Of a stretch of 64,000 bases of DNA, positions 16,272-26,228 are shown piece by piece; the stretch's first letter is position 1; every line of letters begins with the position of its first letter. Below the pieces are notes generated by a model, which was not told the origin of the DNA, ran no database searches, and saw only the letters and a list, made by a program, of their open reading frames with translations. The stretch spans positions 1 to 64,000 of the forward strand of contig JBBQFL010000005.1 of NCBI GenBank assembly GCA_038321965.1. Direction: 5' to 3'. This DNA is from UKL13-2 sp038321965 (lineage in GTDB: Bacteria > Pseudomonadota > Gammaproteobacteria > Burkholderiales > Usitatibacteraceae). A program made the translations under genes and the position numbers.

Positions 16272-17528
16272 TTGCAAAACCTCCAACTACTGCTACACAT
16301 CCCCGACTTGCCCAGTTTTAACGCCGAAACCGGCGTTACCTGGCAGTTGTTTGATCGCCAATCGAACTTGCTGCGCGACAGTGGCAGTACCGCAGCGCGA
16401 TTGACCAGCGTACCCCGTGCCGAGCGCACGGTGATTGTAATTCCGGCGCAGCGCGTGGTCTATATTGAAACGCCGCTACCCACGGTTTCCCCCGCCAAGC
16501 GGGACGCACTCCTCCGCTACGCCATCGAAGACAAGCTGACCATCGATCCGGCCACGGTACATGCAGTTGTCCTGGGCGCTGCGGCGACGGGCGGCAACAT
16601 TCATGTGGTCGCGGCGATTGACCGCGCATGGTTGGCTGGTGCACTGGTCTGGCTGCGCAGCGCTGGCATCGAAGCATCTCAGGCGGTGTCAGCGGCAGCG
16701 CTCATCCCGGTCTCTGGCGGCGAATGGGGCCTGTTGCTCGATGGCGCACACGGCCTCGCACGACGCGCAGACGGTTTCGCCTACAGTTTCGACGTCGAAA
16801 GTAGCGGAAAACAAGACGGTGGCATCCCGCCCGATCCGCCATTTGGCTTGGCGCTGGCGCTGAAAGAGGCGCGCGGCCATCAAATCGCGCCTGTGCAACT
16901 GACCGTCTTTACGGATCAGCTCGCCGATGCCACCTGGATCGCCAGCTGGCAGCGCACACTTGATACTCCAGTGCGAATCGTTGCGCGGCCTTCGCAACGC
17001 ATGGTTGCGTCGACCGCCGGAAATCTGTTGTCAGGCGATTTTGCGACGCGTGCAAAGAGTTCAGGAATGGCCGCAATGCTGAAACCGGTCGCGATCTTGT
17101 TGGCGGTGATTGCGAGTCTGCAGGTGGCATTAATCATCATCGATGCCTGGCGCCTTGATCAACGACGGATGTCGCTGGAGCGCGAAATGATTCAGGTCTT
17201 CAGGGACGCATTTCCGCAAGCCCAAGCGATCGTGGATCCGCCATTGCAGATGCAGCGCAACCTGGACGCCATGAAGCGCGCCCGCGGGCAGGGATCAGCT
17301 GACGATGCACGATTGTTGCTGGCTCAACTCACGTCGATCCTCAGTGTCGCGCCGACGCTGGTTCCGCAGCGCGTCACGCTTGCAGATGGTGTCGCAAGCC
17401 TCGACGTCACGGTGCCTGATGCACAGATGCAGTCAACGCTTAAAGCACACGCTGCCAGTGTGGCGGGCGTAACGTTTGCGGTTGATACCGGCAATATTGT
17501 TCGCTTAAGTTTGAAAGCGGCGCGTTGA
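16272..17528 (+). CDS. gspL: type II secretion inner-membrane protein GspL
   Basis: GspL recruits the GspE ATPase to the inner membrane. The 418-residue protein has an actin-like cytoplasmic domain at about 1-240 (VIVIPAQRVVYIETPLP, ALLRYAIEDKLTIDP), one transmembrane helix near residues 275-295 (MLKPVAILLAVIASLQVALIII), and a periplasmic ferredoxin-like domain to the end. The start codon is TTG; no ATG or GTG fits better, because the frame begins just after the gspK stop. It overlaps gspM by 4 bases. Confidence 0.85.
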   Translation: MQNLQLLLHIPDLPSFNAETGVTWQLFDRQSNLLRDSGSTAARLTSVPRAERTVIVIPAQRVVYIETPLPTVSPAKRDALLRYAIEDKLTIDPATVHAVVLGAAATGGNIHVVAAIDRAWLAGALVWLRSAGIEASQAVSAAALIPVSGGEWGLLLDGAHGLARRADGFAYSFDVESSGKQDGGIPPDPPFGLALALKEARGHQIAPVQLTVFTDQLADATWIASWQRTLDTPVRIVARPSQRMVASTAGNLLSGDFATRAKSSGMAAMLKPVAILLAVIASLQVALIIIDAWRLDQRRMSLEREMIQVFRDAFPQAQAIVDPPLQMQRNLDAMKRARGQGSADDARLLLAQLTSILSVAPTLVPQRVTLADGVASLDVTVPDAQMQSTLKAHAASVAGVTFAVDTGNIVRLSLKAAR

Positions 17529-18097
17529 TGGCAGCCCAATTCACGTTCGTCGATGGCCTGCAGAAACGTGTGAGGCAAGCGGCGAAACCCGCTGTTGCGC
17601 GATGGGAATCGCTGACGCCAATGCAGAGGACGACGCTAGCGTTTGCGGCAATTTTCTTGATGGCTGCAATTTTTCTTGCCTATGTGTTGCTGCCCGCGGT
17701 GAATGCACGTCGGGCACTTCAAGAACGGATTCCGCAGTTGGAGTCCCAGCTCGCCATGATGCGCGGCCGCGCAACCGAGGTGGCAGCAATTGCCAAAGAG
17801 CCAGTGGTAGCGTCAGCGCCTCGCGTCGCCGCAAGCGTTGCCGCCCTGCAATCACTGTTTGGGCCGGCGGCGCAGATAGCGGCAGTTGCGGATGGATTTC
17901 GCGTCGTTATTCCCGCAATTGAGTACGCCAGTTGGTGGGACAAGACCGGCGAGGCGATCACCGGTTACGGACTGGTACTGCGAGACACTTCGCTGATACG
18001 CGCGGCTGAGGCGGCGACGGTGGCGGTCGATATGCAGCTTACCATCGAGACAGGCACTGCCAAACCGGCTGCAGGCCCGACGAGCCCGGCTAAATGA
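17525..18097 (+). CDS. gspM: type II secretion inner-membrane protein GspM
   Basis: GspM partners GspL in the inner-membrane platform. The 190-residue protein has a short cytoplasmic region (WESLTPMQRTTLAFAAIF), one transmembrane helix at about 38-58, a coiled-coil segment (RRALQERIPQLESQLAMMR) and a periplasmic domain. Conservation within this family is low, so the call rests on topology and its position between gspL and gspN, with 4-base overlaps on both sides. Confidence 0.82.
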   Translation: MMAAQFTFVDGLQKRVRQAAKPAVARWESLTPMQRTTLAFAAIFLMAAIFLAYVLLPAVNARRALQERIPQLESQLAMMRGRATEVAAIAKEPVVASAPRVAASVAALQSLFGPAAQIAAVADGFRVVIPAIEYASWWDKTGEAITGYGLVLRDTSLIRAAEAATVAVDMQLTIETGTAKPAAGPTSPAK

Positions 18098-18897
18098 TTG
18101 CGCGGGAAGAGGATGCGCCGCCAGCGGTGAACGTTTTGCGATGGTGGTGGCTGGTAGCTATTTCGTTCGTGATTGGCCTAATTGCGTTGGCGCCAGCGGC
18201 ATTACTGGAACGTGTCGTGCCGGTTGATTCCCCGGTCCGTTTCGCAGCTGAGAGTGGCACCATCTGGAACGGGCGCGGCCGCGTCAGCGTGCAGACCGAC
18301 AGCACGCCGCTCAACGTACCGGTTGCATGGCGATTTGATCCGACCGCCTTGTTGCGCTTGAGGCTTGGTTTTCGTATCCAAGCCGATGGTCCCATCATTG
18401 TGGGCGTCAGCCACCTCGGATTGCGAACCGGGAGTGTGGAATTGCGCGATACCGGCGTCATTGCCGATGCGCGTGTGCTGTCCGCGGCGCATCGGCTGGC
18501 TGCCGTTTTTGCACCTCAAGGCCAGTTGCGCCTGCAACAAGGCAACGGCGAATCGCTCACGATTGGATTTCCCGACAATACCGAAGGCTACTGGCATGTC
18601 GAGGGCGGGATGGGCTTGCATGTGGAGAAATTTGTATTGGGTGGCATCGTCAACGCAGCCGTCGGCAGCCATGAAATCGCCCTTCAGGGAGCAGCGACCA
18701 CAGTCAACTTCTCCATCCCGCGCTCCAGCGGCGCCTTAAAATTGGAGGGTGCCGGAAGCTTGGCGCTGGCGTCACCACGCCGCTTCACGTTTTCAGGTTT
18801 TGCAACCGCCGCCAACGATGCGCCAGCTTCGCTCAAGCAACTCGGTGCGGCGCTGCCGGATGGCCGTCAGCGACTCGAAATTAACACCCCCTGGTAA
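18094..18897 (+). CDS. gspN: type II secretion protein GspN
   Basis: GspN is an accessory inner-membrane T2SS protein present only in some species. The 267-residue protein has one N-terminal transmembrane helix (WWLVAISFVIGLIALAPAALL) and a large beta-rich periplasmic domain beginning with ESGTIWNGRGRVSV, a typical GspN opening. It closes the gsp operon. The expected prepilin peptidase gene gspO is not in the window and must lie elsewhere. Confidence 0.8.
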   Translation: MIAREEDAPPAVNVLRWWWLVAISFVIGLIALAPAALLERVVPVDSPVRFAAESGTIWNGRGRVSVQTDSTPLNVPVAWRFDPTALLRLRLGFRIQADGPIIVGVSHLGLRTGSVELRDTGVIADARVLSAAHRLAAVFAPQGQLRLQQGNGESLTIGFPDNTEGYWHVEGGMGLHVEKFVLGGIVNAAVGSHEIALQGAATTVNFSIPRSSGALKLEGAGSLALASPRRFTFSGFATAANDAPASLKQLGAALPDGRQRLEINTPW

Positions 18898-18908
18898 CTC
18901 ACTGTCCG

Positions 18909-19916
18909 ATGCCTAACAATTTTGCTGCCGCTGCTCCCGCGTACGATTCCCCCTGGTGGCTGGGTAGAGGCGGCTTTGGTGCACATTTTCAAACTGTCTA
19001 TCCAGCCGTTTTCGGCCGTTCGCCCGCCATTTCGTACTCGCGCGAACGCTGGGATTCGACGCCGTTCGGTAAACCGGACGGTGATTTTGTCGATGTAGAC
19101 CGGCTCGCCGGCGGCGCCAGCAAACCAATACTCGTGGTATTCCATGGTCTGGAAGGCTCATCGCAAAGCCCATACGCGCTCAACCTCATGGCCGAAGCGC
19201 AGCGCCGGGGCTGGCGTGGGTTGGTGCCGCATTTTCGTGGTTGCAGTGGCGAGATCAATCGTTTGCCGCGTGCCTATCATTCCGGCGATGCGCCGGAGAT
19301 TGATTGGATACTTCGCCGTGCGAAAGCCGAGGCTCCCGGGCAGCCACTCTATGTCGCCGCCATTTCGCTGGGCGGCAATGCGACCCTGAAATGGCTGGGT
19401 GAGCAAGGCAGCGCCGCTAGCAGTGTAGCTGACGCGGCGATCGCGATCTCCGCGCCGGTCGATCTGACTGCAGCTGGCAACGCGCTGGAGGTAGGCTTTT
19501 GCAAGGTATACACCAAGAGATTCCTGGAGACGATGAAGAAGAAGTCGCTCTCCAAGCTGGCGCGTCATCCCGGCATCTTCAACGCCGAGCGTGCGCTCAA
19601 GGCCACGACCTTGCGGGAATTCGACAACGAAGTCACCGCACCGCTGCACGGCTACCGCGATACCGATGATTACTGGCTGCGTGCATCCGCTAAGCCGGGG
19701 CTCGTCGATGTGCGCGTGCCAACACTGATCCTCAATGCACGCAACGATCCCTTCCTGCCGGCAACAGCGTTGCCCACGGCGGCAGAGGTGTCGTCCAGCG
19801 TCACCCTTCACTTTCCCCATTCTGGAGGCCACGTCGGCTTTTCATCGGGGCGATTCCCCGGCCACGGCGGCTGGATGCCACAACGCGTTTTTCATTTTAT
19901 CGACCACAGGAACTAG
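18909..19916 (+). CDS. YheT-family alpha/beta hydrolase
   Basis: The 335-residue cytoplasmic protein belongs to the YheT/ABHD1-3 hydrolases. It shows the N-terminal FGAHFQTVYP signature, the oxyanion region FHGLEGSS at about 78-85, the conserved HFRGCSGE at 108-115, and the nucleophile elbow AISLGG with Ser153. The acid and histidine lie in NARNDPFLP and HSGGHVGF near the end. Eukaryotic relatives act on lipids; the bacterial substrate is unknown. It starts 11 bases after gspN and sits 3 bases before algC, so it may share the operon's transcript. Confidence 0.88.
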   Translation: MPNNFAAAAPAYDSPWWLGRGGFGAHFQTVYPAVFGRSPAISYSRERWDSTPFGKPDGDFVDVDRLAGGASKPILVVFHGLEGSSQSPYALNLMAEAQRRGWRGLVPHFRGCSGEINRLPRAYHSGDAPEIDWILRRAKAEAPGQPLYVAAISLGGNATLKWLGEQGSAASSVADAAIAISAPVDLTAAGNALEVGFCKVYTKRFLETMKKKSLSKLARHPGIFNAERALKATTLREFDNEVTAPLHGYRDTDDYWLRASAKPGLVDVRVPTLILNARNDPFLPATALPTAAEVSSSVTLHFPHSGGHVGFSSGRFPGHGGWMPQRVFHFIDHRN

Positions 19917-19919
19917 ACC

Positions 19920-21302
19920 ATGTCACAAGTTGCAGCAGAAATTTTCAAAGCCTATGACATCCGCGGAATCGTCGGCAAATCGCTGACCGCTGAAACGGTA
20001 GAACTTATCGGCAAGGCACTAGGCTCAGAAGCGAGTAAACGCGGCGGCCACGCCATTAGCATCGGCCGCGATGGCAGGCTATCGGGACCAGAATTCGCGA
20101 AAGCGCTGGCGCGCGGTATTCAATCGACCGGTATCAATGTGATTGACATCGGCATGGTCGCAACCCCGATGGTTTATTTCGCGGGCTTCCATTTCAATAC
20201 CGGCTCGGCAGTGATGATCACCGGTTCGCACAACCCGCCGGATTACAACGGCATCAAGATGGTGATCGAGGGCGAAACATTGGCGCTTGACGCGATTCAG
20301 TCTCTCAAGCGCCGCATTGAAACCGACGCATTTGTAACCGCCGACAAGCCCGGCACCTACGAAGAACGCGATCTCGCGGACGCCTACATCGCGCGCATCG
20401 TCGGTGACGCCAAAATGTCCCGGCCCATGAAAATCGTCGTCGATTGCGGCAACGGCGCACCCGGTGCCTACGTCCCGAAGCTGTTCCGCGCGATGGGCTG
20501 CGAAGTGATCGAACTTTTCTGCAAAGTCGATGGCAACTTTCCGAATCATCATCCGGACCCGGCACAACCGAAAAACCTGCAGGACGTCATCCGGACACTG
20601 AAAGAAACCGACGCGGAACTGGGACTCGCATTCGACGGCGATGGCGACCGCTTGGGTGTGGTCACCAAGGACGGTGAAATAATTTACCCGGACCGGCAGC
20701 TCATGCTGTTTGCGGCGGACGTGCTTTCACGCGTGCCCGGTGGCGAGATTATTTTTGACGTCAAGTGCACACGGAATCTGGCCAAGTGGGTGCGTGCGCA
20801 TGGCGGAAAGGCAACCATGTACAAGACCGGCCATTCGCTGCTCAAGCTAGAAATGAAGCGGACCGGCGCACCCCTCGCCGGCGAGATGAGTGGCCATATT
20901 TTCTTCAAGGAACGCTGGTTTGGCTTCGACGATGCGCTTTATTGCGGCGCACGCCTGCTCGAAATCGTCAGCAAGAATGCGGACGCAAATGCACCGCTGA
21001 AGGCCTTGCCCAATGCGATTTCCACGCCGGAACTAAACTGGCAATTGAAGGAAGGCGAGCCGCATGCCCTGGTCGACAAGATCCGCGACACCGGAAAATT
21101 TGAAGGCGCTACTGAGATCATCACCATCGACGGTGTGCGCGTGGAATATCCCGACGGCTTTGGACTCGCGCGCGCGTCGAACACGACGCCGGTGATCGTG
21201 CTGCGGTTTGAAGGGGAAACACCGGAGGCGCTGAAGCGGATCGAGGAAGACTTTCGGCGCGTGTTGACGGCGGCGAAATCAGATGTGCCGCTGCCGTATT
21301 GA
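19920..21302 (+). CDS. algC: phosphomannomutase/phosphoglucomutase
   Basis: The 460-residue enzyme interconverts hexose 1- and 6-phosphates and feeds synthesis of GDP-mannose, LPS core and exopolysaccharide. It has the four-domain alpha-D-phosphohexomutase layout: the phosphoserine loop TGSHNPPDYNG with Ser103, the metal loop AFDGDGDRLG, the sugar-binding loop GEMSGHIFF, and the phosphate-binding loop RASNTTPVIVLRFE near the end. FKAYDIRGIVG at the start and PNHHPDP in the middle closely match Pseudomonas AlgC as remembered. No alginate genes are nearby. The gene is complete and of normal length. Confidence 0.93.
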   Translation: MSQVAAEIFKAYDIRGIVGKSLTAETVELIGKALGSEASKRGGHAISIGRDGRLSGPEFAKALARGIQSTGINVIDIGMVATPMVYFAGFHFNTGSAVMITGSHNPPDYNGIKMVIEGETLALDAIQSLKRRIETDAFVTADKPGTYEERDLADAYIARIVGDAKMSRPMKIVVDCGNGAPGAYVPKLFRAMGCEVIELFCKVDGNFPNHHPDPAQPKNLQDVIRTLKETDAELGLAFDGDGDRLGVVTKDGEIIYPDRQLMLFAADVLSRVPGGEIIFDVKCTRNLAKWVRAHGGKATMYKTGHSLLKLEMKRTGAPLAGEMSGHIFFKERWFGFDDALYCGARLLEIVSKNADANAPLKALPNAISTPELNWQLKEGEPHALVDKIRDTGKFEGATEIITIDGVRVEYPDGFGLARASNTTPVIVLRFEGETPEALKRIEEDFRRVLTAAKSDVPLPY

Positions 21303-21418
21303 TAGCCCGCGCAAATTCGCGTAACTCCATTATTGGCGGGCGTTTACAAAGCTTTTTGGCCTGTGATGACCGTGCATGCTGGAGTTTGATATTTTTTCTG
21401 CCGATGAAAACATTAACT

Positions 21419-21449
21419 TTGTCATTTCGACCGCAGGGAGAAATCTGTC
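21419..21449. repeat. short dispersed-repeat-like motif
   Basis: The gap after algC contains TCATTTCGACCGCAGGGAGA followed by AATCTG. This type of motif recurs in intergenic DNA of many bacterial genomes as part of small palindromic elements. Only one copy was noticed in this window, so the call rests on remembered pattern rather than on a second copy here. Confidence 0.35.
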
Positions 21450-21569
21450 TTTTGCTCGTTAAAGCCAAAGCAGATTTAGAGAATGTGCTTCCGGGTGGTG
21501 GCGTAGTTCGCAGGACGACAGTGGCTCAATGGACCAGTGTTACTTCAATTTCGTAATGAAAGTTGCTCG

Positions 21570-22877
21570 ATGAGAAGTATTCACCAATCTGTACTGACGC
21601 CAATCCGCTCGCTTGTCACCAAGTTTCGCTCGACGCCGCGCCATGCCGTTTGGCTCTTCGCGTTATTTTTCGCGTTCCCCGCTTGGCCATTTCTATCGAG
21701 CGAGATACAGCACCGGCTCGTCGACGCGGAAACAGGCAAGGCGGTCACTAATGCCGTGGGCTACTACTACGTGCGAAGTGAATCTGTCATCCTACCAGTC
21801 GGTGGCCGGTATCAAACCAACCGGGTTCTGATAGAAGCGCGCGCAGACGATCAAGGGCTGCTAGTTTTTCCGCGACAATGGATTGCGCCGTGCCTTGCGC
21901 TCGGTTGTTCCCGCCATGACTATCCGCGCATTTACGTATTCGCACCCGGCTATTTGCCAAAATACTTGGTGCATTCAACGGAATTTTCTACGGCGGTAGG
22001 CCTTTGGGCGGCACTGGCGTGGCCGGAAAACGGTGCAAGTGTCAAACTTGAGCGCCCCATATCGAAGACGCAGTATTTAAGGGAGCTCGATAGCCTGCAA
22101 GTAACGATTAACCAGATTTGGTCCTCTTCCCAAAATGGCGACGTGCAATGCGACTGGCAGCGCATTCCGCAAATGTTGACGTCAATTCATATGGAGTCTT
22201 GGTACCAAAAAGGCCCGAATACTGACCCCTACGCAGGCGAAGACAATCCGTCGCGTTTAAGTCGAACCCTGGCGTGGATTCGAGACAGTGAACTGAATTC
22301 AGGCGAGCCACACCGTTCTAGAATCGCTGGCTGCAAGAAGGCTCTTGATGTTCTGAACAAGACGCCGATCCGCTGCAAGGATGGCTCTGTTATGAAAGAC
22401 AGTCGTTGGGAATACGTGCCCCTGCCAAGCATAGGCAGTGCTGCGTTAAACGTTTTTGGCACTTGCGCTGACTCAAAGGCGCCAATCGCCCTGATTGCCG
22501 ACAATATCCACGGCAAGGTATTCACGGAGCCGAAGCGACTAGGCCTTTTGTTAAATGGCTGCCTCAAACCTGAACAATACGAAAAGCCGTCCATTCCGGC
22601 AGAGTCTGCATTCAACACGCCGGCGCCGACACTTCGCCTTACGCCACTGGATGCGTATAAAGTTCTTCGCGCATCAGCGAAACTACAATGTGTTGAATTC
22701 GGCCTGCTCGCTGACAACGACTTCTATTATTTTTACAGTCACGATCTAGAGTATGGTGGGCTAATGGGTAAGGGAGGATTTGACAAGAAAAAATTCCCTG
22801 ATCAAACCTATGCAGTCGACGGCATGACTGGCAGATTCGTGGACATTGCCCCGGGTAGTGCCCAAGGGAATTTTTAG
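21570..22877 (+). CDS. hypothetical exported or membrane-anchored protein
   Basis: I do not recognise this 435-residue protein. From the ATG at 21570 (MRSIHQSV) it has a basic N-terminus and one hydrophobic segment at about 27-45 (AVWLFALFFAFPAWPFL), suggesting export or an N-terminal anchor. The next part (RLVDAETGKAVTNAVGYYYV) resembles the beta-sandwich start of carboxypeptidase-regulatory-like domains. Several cysteines follow in the soluble part, which fits a periplasmic location with disulfides. The frame is open upstream to a GTG at 21537, but that extension adds nothing protein-like. AT content is slightly higher than in the neighbouring genes, which could mean transfer. Confidence 0.6.
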   Translation: MRSIHQSVLTPIRSLVTKFRSTPRHAVWLFALFFAFPAWPFLSSEIQHRLVDAETGKAVTNAVGYYYVRSESVILPVGGRYQTNRVLIEARADDQGLLVFPRQWIAPCLALGCSRHDYPRIYVFAPGYLPKYLVHSTEFSTAVGLWAALAWPENGASVKLERPISKTQYLRELDSLQVTINQIWSSSQNGDVQCDWQRIPQMLTSIHMESWYQKGPNTDPYAGEDNPSRLSRTLAWIRDSELNSGEPHRSRIAGCKKALDVLNKTPIRCKDGSVMKDSRWEYVPLPSIGSAALNVFGTCADSKAPIALIADNIHGKVFTEPKRLGLLLNGCLKPEQYEKPSIPAESAFNTPAPTLRLTPLDAYKVLRASAKLQCVEFGLLADNDFYYFYSHDLEYGGLMGKGGFDKKKFPDQTYAVDGMTGRFVDIAPGSAQGNF

Positions 22878-23110
22878 ATCGCTAACTTGCTAGCGTGAGC
22901 CCACACAGCACCGACGGGCACTGGCAGTATTTGCGGTCTTAGCAGAACATCATGTATGGGATCGACCAAGGGGTCGTAGTGACCTCCGATTCGTGCCTGT
23001 CCGTTACTCACTAGCACCAGCGTCGCAATCCTCAATCAGCTAATTGTTTCAGCGACGCCTTAAGGCTTGCTCACTCACCTTTCACTTGCCTTTTCCATCC
23101 ATAGCCCCCA

Positions 23111-25150
23111 ATGCCCACACAGAAATCCGAACCACTCTCCGTCGAATCGCTCTGGGAAATCGACCGCCTGTCGGGCGCTGCACTATCGCCAGATGGCAGT
23201 CAGGCAGTATGCGCGCTGACGCGATATGCGCGCGCCACCAACCAGACTTCAACCCAGCTTTGGTTGCTATCCACGCTCGGCGGCGCGCCGCGCGCGCTGA
23301 CCAGTTGCGGCGACAAGGATCGTCAGGCCGCGTTTTCATCGCAGGGTGATCGCATCGCCTTTCTGGCCAAGCGCGAATGCCACGGCAAGCCCAACGCAAC
23401 CACGCAGTTGTATGTCATGCCGGTGGACGGCGGCGAAGCACGGCGCGTTAGCGACATTGCGATGGGCGTCGAGGGCTTCAAATGGATGCCAGACGGCAAA
23501 CATATCGTCTGCATCGTTTGGCTGTGGCCGCAGTTGAAAGGCATGGCGGCGCAGAACAAGCGCTATGCGAAATTCTCGCAGCGCAAAGAATCCGGCTATG
23601 CCACCGCCGATGGGTTTTATCGCTACTGGGATCAAAATCTGCCGATGGGGCGCGTGGCGCATTTGGTGCGCGTCAATATCGCCACCGGCAAGGCTATCGA
23701 CTTTTTTGAGGGCACTGCCTATGAACTGCCGCGCGCGGAAATCAGCGCCGAGATGTTTGACATCAGCGCCGATGGCAAGCGCATTGTCTTTATGCACGAC
23801 CCGGCGTCGCAAAAAAGGCTGAACACGCGCTATGCCCTCGCCGAACTTAACATCGCGCGGCGTCACTTCAAAGCGTTGATCGATCAGCGCCGCTGGGACA
23901 TCGGCTACCCGCGCTACAGCCCTGAGGGACAACGCGTCGCCGCCATCGCCACGCCGGTGGCGGACAAGCACACGATGCTCGGGCAACTCGCTGTCATTGA
24001 CGCTGATGGCAATTGGAAGGCGTTCGATGCGGACTGGGATCGCGATGTCGGATTGCCGCTACGCTGGTCGGCGACGGGCGACGCGGTGTACTTTACGGCC
24101 GAGGAGCGCGGTCGTTGTCATCTGTGGCAGCGCACACTGTCTGCCACCAAAACCGCGCCGACGTTGGTGTGGCAAGGCGGCTGGGTGCAATCTTTTGACC
24201 TGCGCGGCGCGGACGACACCTTGACTGTAGCGGCTGACAGCATTAACCACCCGATCCGCATTTATGCCGCTTCGTTGGATGGTCCGAAGGCAGATGGGCA
24301 AATCGTAGCGATCCGCCTTGAGCAGTTCAACGATGCGCTGCTGTCGCGTCTAAAGTTAGGCCGCGTTGAGGAAGTGAGCGTGCGCGGCGCGCTGGACGAC
24401 GACGTACAAATGTGGCTGGTCTTCCCGAGCAACTTCAAGGCAGACAAAAAGCATCCGCTGTTGCAGGTGATTCACGGCGGGCCATACACTGCCGCCGGCG
24501 ATACGTTCGGCTATCGCTGGAATCCACATCTGTTGGCCTCGCAAGGCCACGTTGTGGCGATGGTCAACTACCACGGCTCAAGCGGCTTCGGTCATGCGTT
24601 TCGCGATAGCATCATGGGCCGCATGGGTGCGTTGGAGTTGATCGATATCGAAGCAGGCACCGACTGGATGCTGTCGCAACCTTGGGCAGACCGCTCGCGC
24701 GTGTACGCCAGTGGCGGCAGCTACGGCGGCTTTATGGTGGCGTGGATGAACGGCCATGTCGCTCCAGGACGCTATCGCGCCTACGTCTGCCATGCCGGTG
24801 TCTACGATCGTGCGGCGACCTGGAGTGCCGATTCCTTCACGCAGCGCTATCGCGATCTGCACGCGACCTACTGGGATGACCCCGCGAAAGTAGCTGCGCA
24901 GAGTCCGATTACCTTCGCCGCCAACATGCGCACACCAACGCTAATTACCCACGGCGCACTCGACTATCGTGTGCCCGACCACAATGGCCTCGCTTACTAC
25001 AACACCCTCAAGGCGCGCGGAATTTCCGCACGGCTATTGTGGTTTCCCGATGAGAATCATTGGGTGTTGAAAGCGCCGAATGCGAAGCAGTGGTTCGGTG
25101 AAGTGTTCGCATGGTTGGCGGCGCATCAGCCGACTAAACGAAAGTCATAA
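23111..25150 (+). CDS. S9-family prolyl oligopeptidase-like serine peptidase
   Basis: This 679-residue enzyme cleaves short peptides, probably as an acylaminoacyl or dipeptidyl peptidase. The N-terminal two thirds form a beta-propeller with repeats of the SPDGSQ and SADGKRIVF type. The C-terminal alpha/beta hydrolase domain begins near residue 430. The catalytic triad is Ser537 in GGSYGGF, Asp618 in GALDYRVP and His650 in DENHW. No signal peptide is evident, so it is likely cytoplasmic. It stands alone between gaps of 233 bases upstream and 122 downstream. Confidence 0.9.
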   Translation: MPTQKSEPLSVESLWEIDRLSGAALSPDGSQAVCALTRYARATNQTSTQLWLLSTLGGAPRALTSCGDKDRQAAFSSQGDRIAFLAKRECHGKPNATTQLYVMPVDGGEARRVSDIAMGVEGFKWMPDGKHIVCIVWLWPQLKGMAAQNKRYAKFSQRKESGYATADGFYRYWDQNLPMGRVAHLVRVNIATGKAIDFFEGTAYELPRAEISAEMFDISADGKRIVFMHDPASQKRLNTRYALAELNIARRHFKALIDQRRWDIGYPRYSPEGQRVAAIATPVADKHTMLGQLAVIDADGNWKAFDADWDRDVGLPLRWSATGDAVYFTAEERGRCHLWQRTLSATKTAPTLVWQGGWVQSFDLRGADDTLTVAADSINHPIRIYAASLDGPKADGQIVAIRLEQFNDALLSRLKLGRVEEVSVRGALDDDVQMWLVFPSNFKADKKHPLLQVIHGGPYTAAGDTFGYRWNPHLLASQGHVVAMVNYHGSSGFGHAFRDSIMGRMGALELIDIEAGTDWMLSQPWADRSRVYASGGSYGGFMVAWMNGHVAPGRYRAYVCHAGVYDRAATWSADSFTQRYRDLHATYWDDPAKVAAQSPITFAANMRTPTLITHGALDYRVPDHNGLAYYNTLKARGISARLLWFPDENHWVLKAPNAKQWFGEVFAWLAAHQPTKRKS

Positions 25151-25272
25151 TATTAAATCAAGTGCCAACTGCGTAAGTGCGCCATAAACCACAGCATACC
25201 CAAGCGTCTTCTGGCTTTTTCGCACTCTGCGTCAATGCAAGAAATCAGCGCGCAGGGTCCAGTTTGCAAATC

Positions 25273-26154
25273 CTATTTGGCTGGCAACTGGAATTTCGCG
25301 AAAAATGCTTCCGCTCGCCGCATGGTGTCGGCGGTGGCGTCGACGTTCACTTCAACTGAAGTACGTTTTGGGATCGGGGTGTCATACGAATGCGTAGCGC
25401 CAGGATAACGGACAAACTCAACATCGCCAGTGCGGCTGCCTTGCGCGAGTCTTTCGCAATTGGGGAAACTTACCTCCTCGTCCTGGGTGCCAATCAGCAG
25501 GAGCAGAGGCGCATAAGTCCGGTAGTAACTGCCGTAGTACTTCGTGACCGGTGTGCAAGCAGGGTAAACAGCGATGGCCGCGCGGAAGCCAGTGTCGGGT
25601 GTTGCCTTTTCCATTCCCACGGTTTTCTCCGCCATGGTTGAAAGCGCGGCACTGCCGCCGTTCGACCATCCCTGCAAAAACACGCGATCCTTTTGCACAT
25701 CGGCGCGCGTGCGCAGGAATTTCAGCCCCATGTAAGCGTCGTGTGGTCTAACCGCGATCTCGTTGATCTCCATTGGCCGGCTGCCGTTATTGGTGCCCGC
25801 CTCAAACCCTTTGGCGTAACCGCGTGGGCCGAAGGTATCAACGTAGAGTCCAATGTATCCGCGCTCAGCCCAGAATTTTCCCCACAACGTCGTACGCGAG
25901 GACAGCGTGGTGGCATCGTATTTCTTTGCGGCGGAGCTGAATACGCCCGAACGACCGTGTAGCAACACCACAGCCGGGCGCGGCCCGGGCCAAGTTTTTG
26001 CATCAGGCAGATAAAGGTAGCCGGTTAATTTTACTTTGCCGTCGGCGCTGTCGAAACCAACGGTCTCGGGTACGTGCGCGCCGGCGGCGGACGTGATCAA
26101 CAACGTAGCTAACATGAGCAGCAAGAGGCGATATGGGCGCATGCCGGGAATCAT
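25273..26154 (-). CDS. exported dienelactone hydrolase-family protein
   Basis: The 293-residue protein is an alpha/beta hydrolase of the dienelactone hydrolase group with a signal peptide (MRPYRLLLLMLATLLITSAAGA). VVLLHGRSG carries the oxyanion region and GWSNGGSA the nucleophile elbow. The nucleophile is serine, where classical dienelactone hydrolases use cysteine. The acid and histidine lie in GTQDEEV and GATHSYD. The frame opens to 26238, but the ATG at 26154 directly precedes the signal peptide, so it is chosen; the ATG at 26142 is possible. The gene diverges from the MFS transporter gene, with 74 bases between the two starts. The substrate is unknown. Confidence 0.8.
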   Translation of the reverse strand: MIPGMRPYRLLLLMLATLLITSAAGAHVPETVGFDSADGKVKLTGYLYLPDAKTWPGPRPAVVLLHGRSGVFSSAAKKYDATTLSSRTTLWGKFWAERGYIGLYVDTFGPRGYAKGFEAGTNNGSRPMEINEIAVRPHDAYMGLKFLRTRADVQKDRVFLQGWSNGGSAALSTMAEKTVGMEKATPDTGFRAAIAVYPACTPVTKYYGSYYRTYAPLLLLIGTQDEEVSFPNCERLAQGSRTGDVEFVRYPGATHSYDTPIPKRTSVEVNVDATADTMRRAEAFFAKFQLPAK

Positions 26155-26228
26155 AATCCATTGGCATCTCTTTGTTATCGACTCGAACCACACTCGCCTT
26201 TCCACCACTTCTACAATACGATGCCGAT

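Noticed and set aside
19158..19832. 224-codon minus-strand frame inside the YheT-like gene
   Set aside because: Antisense to an alpha/beta hydrolase with intact catalytic motifs.
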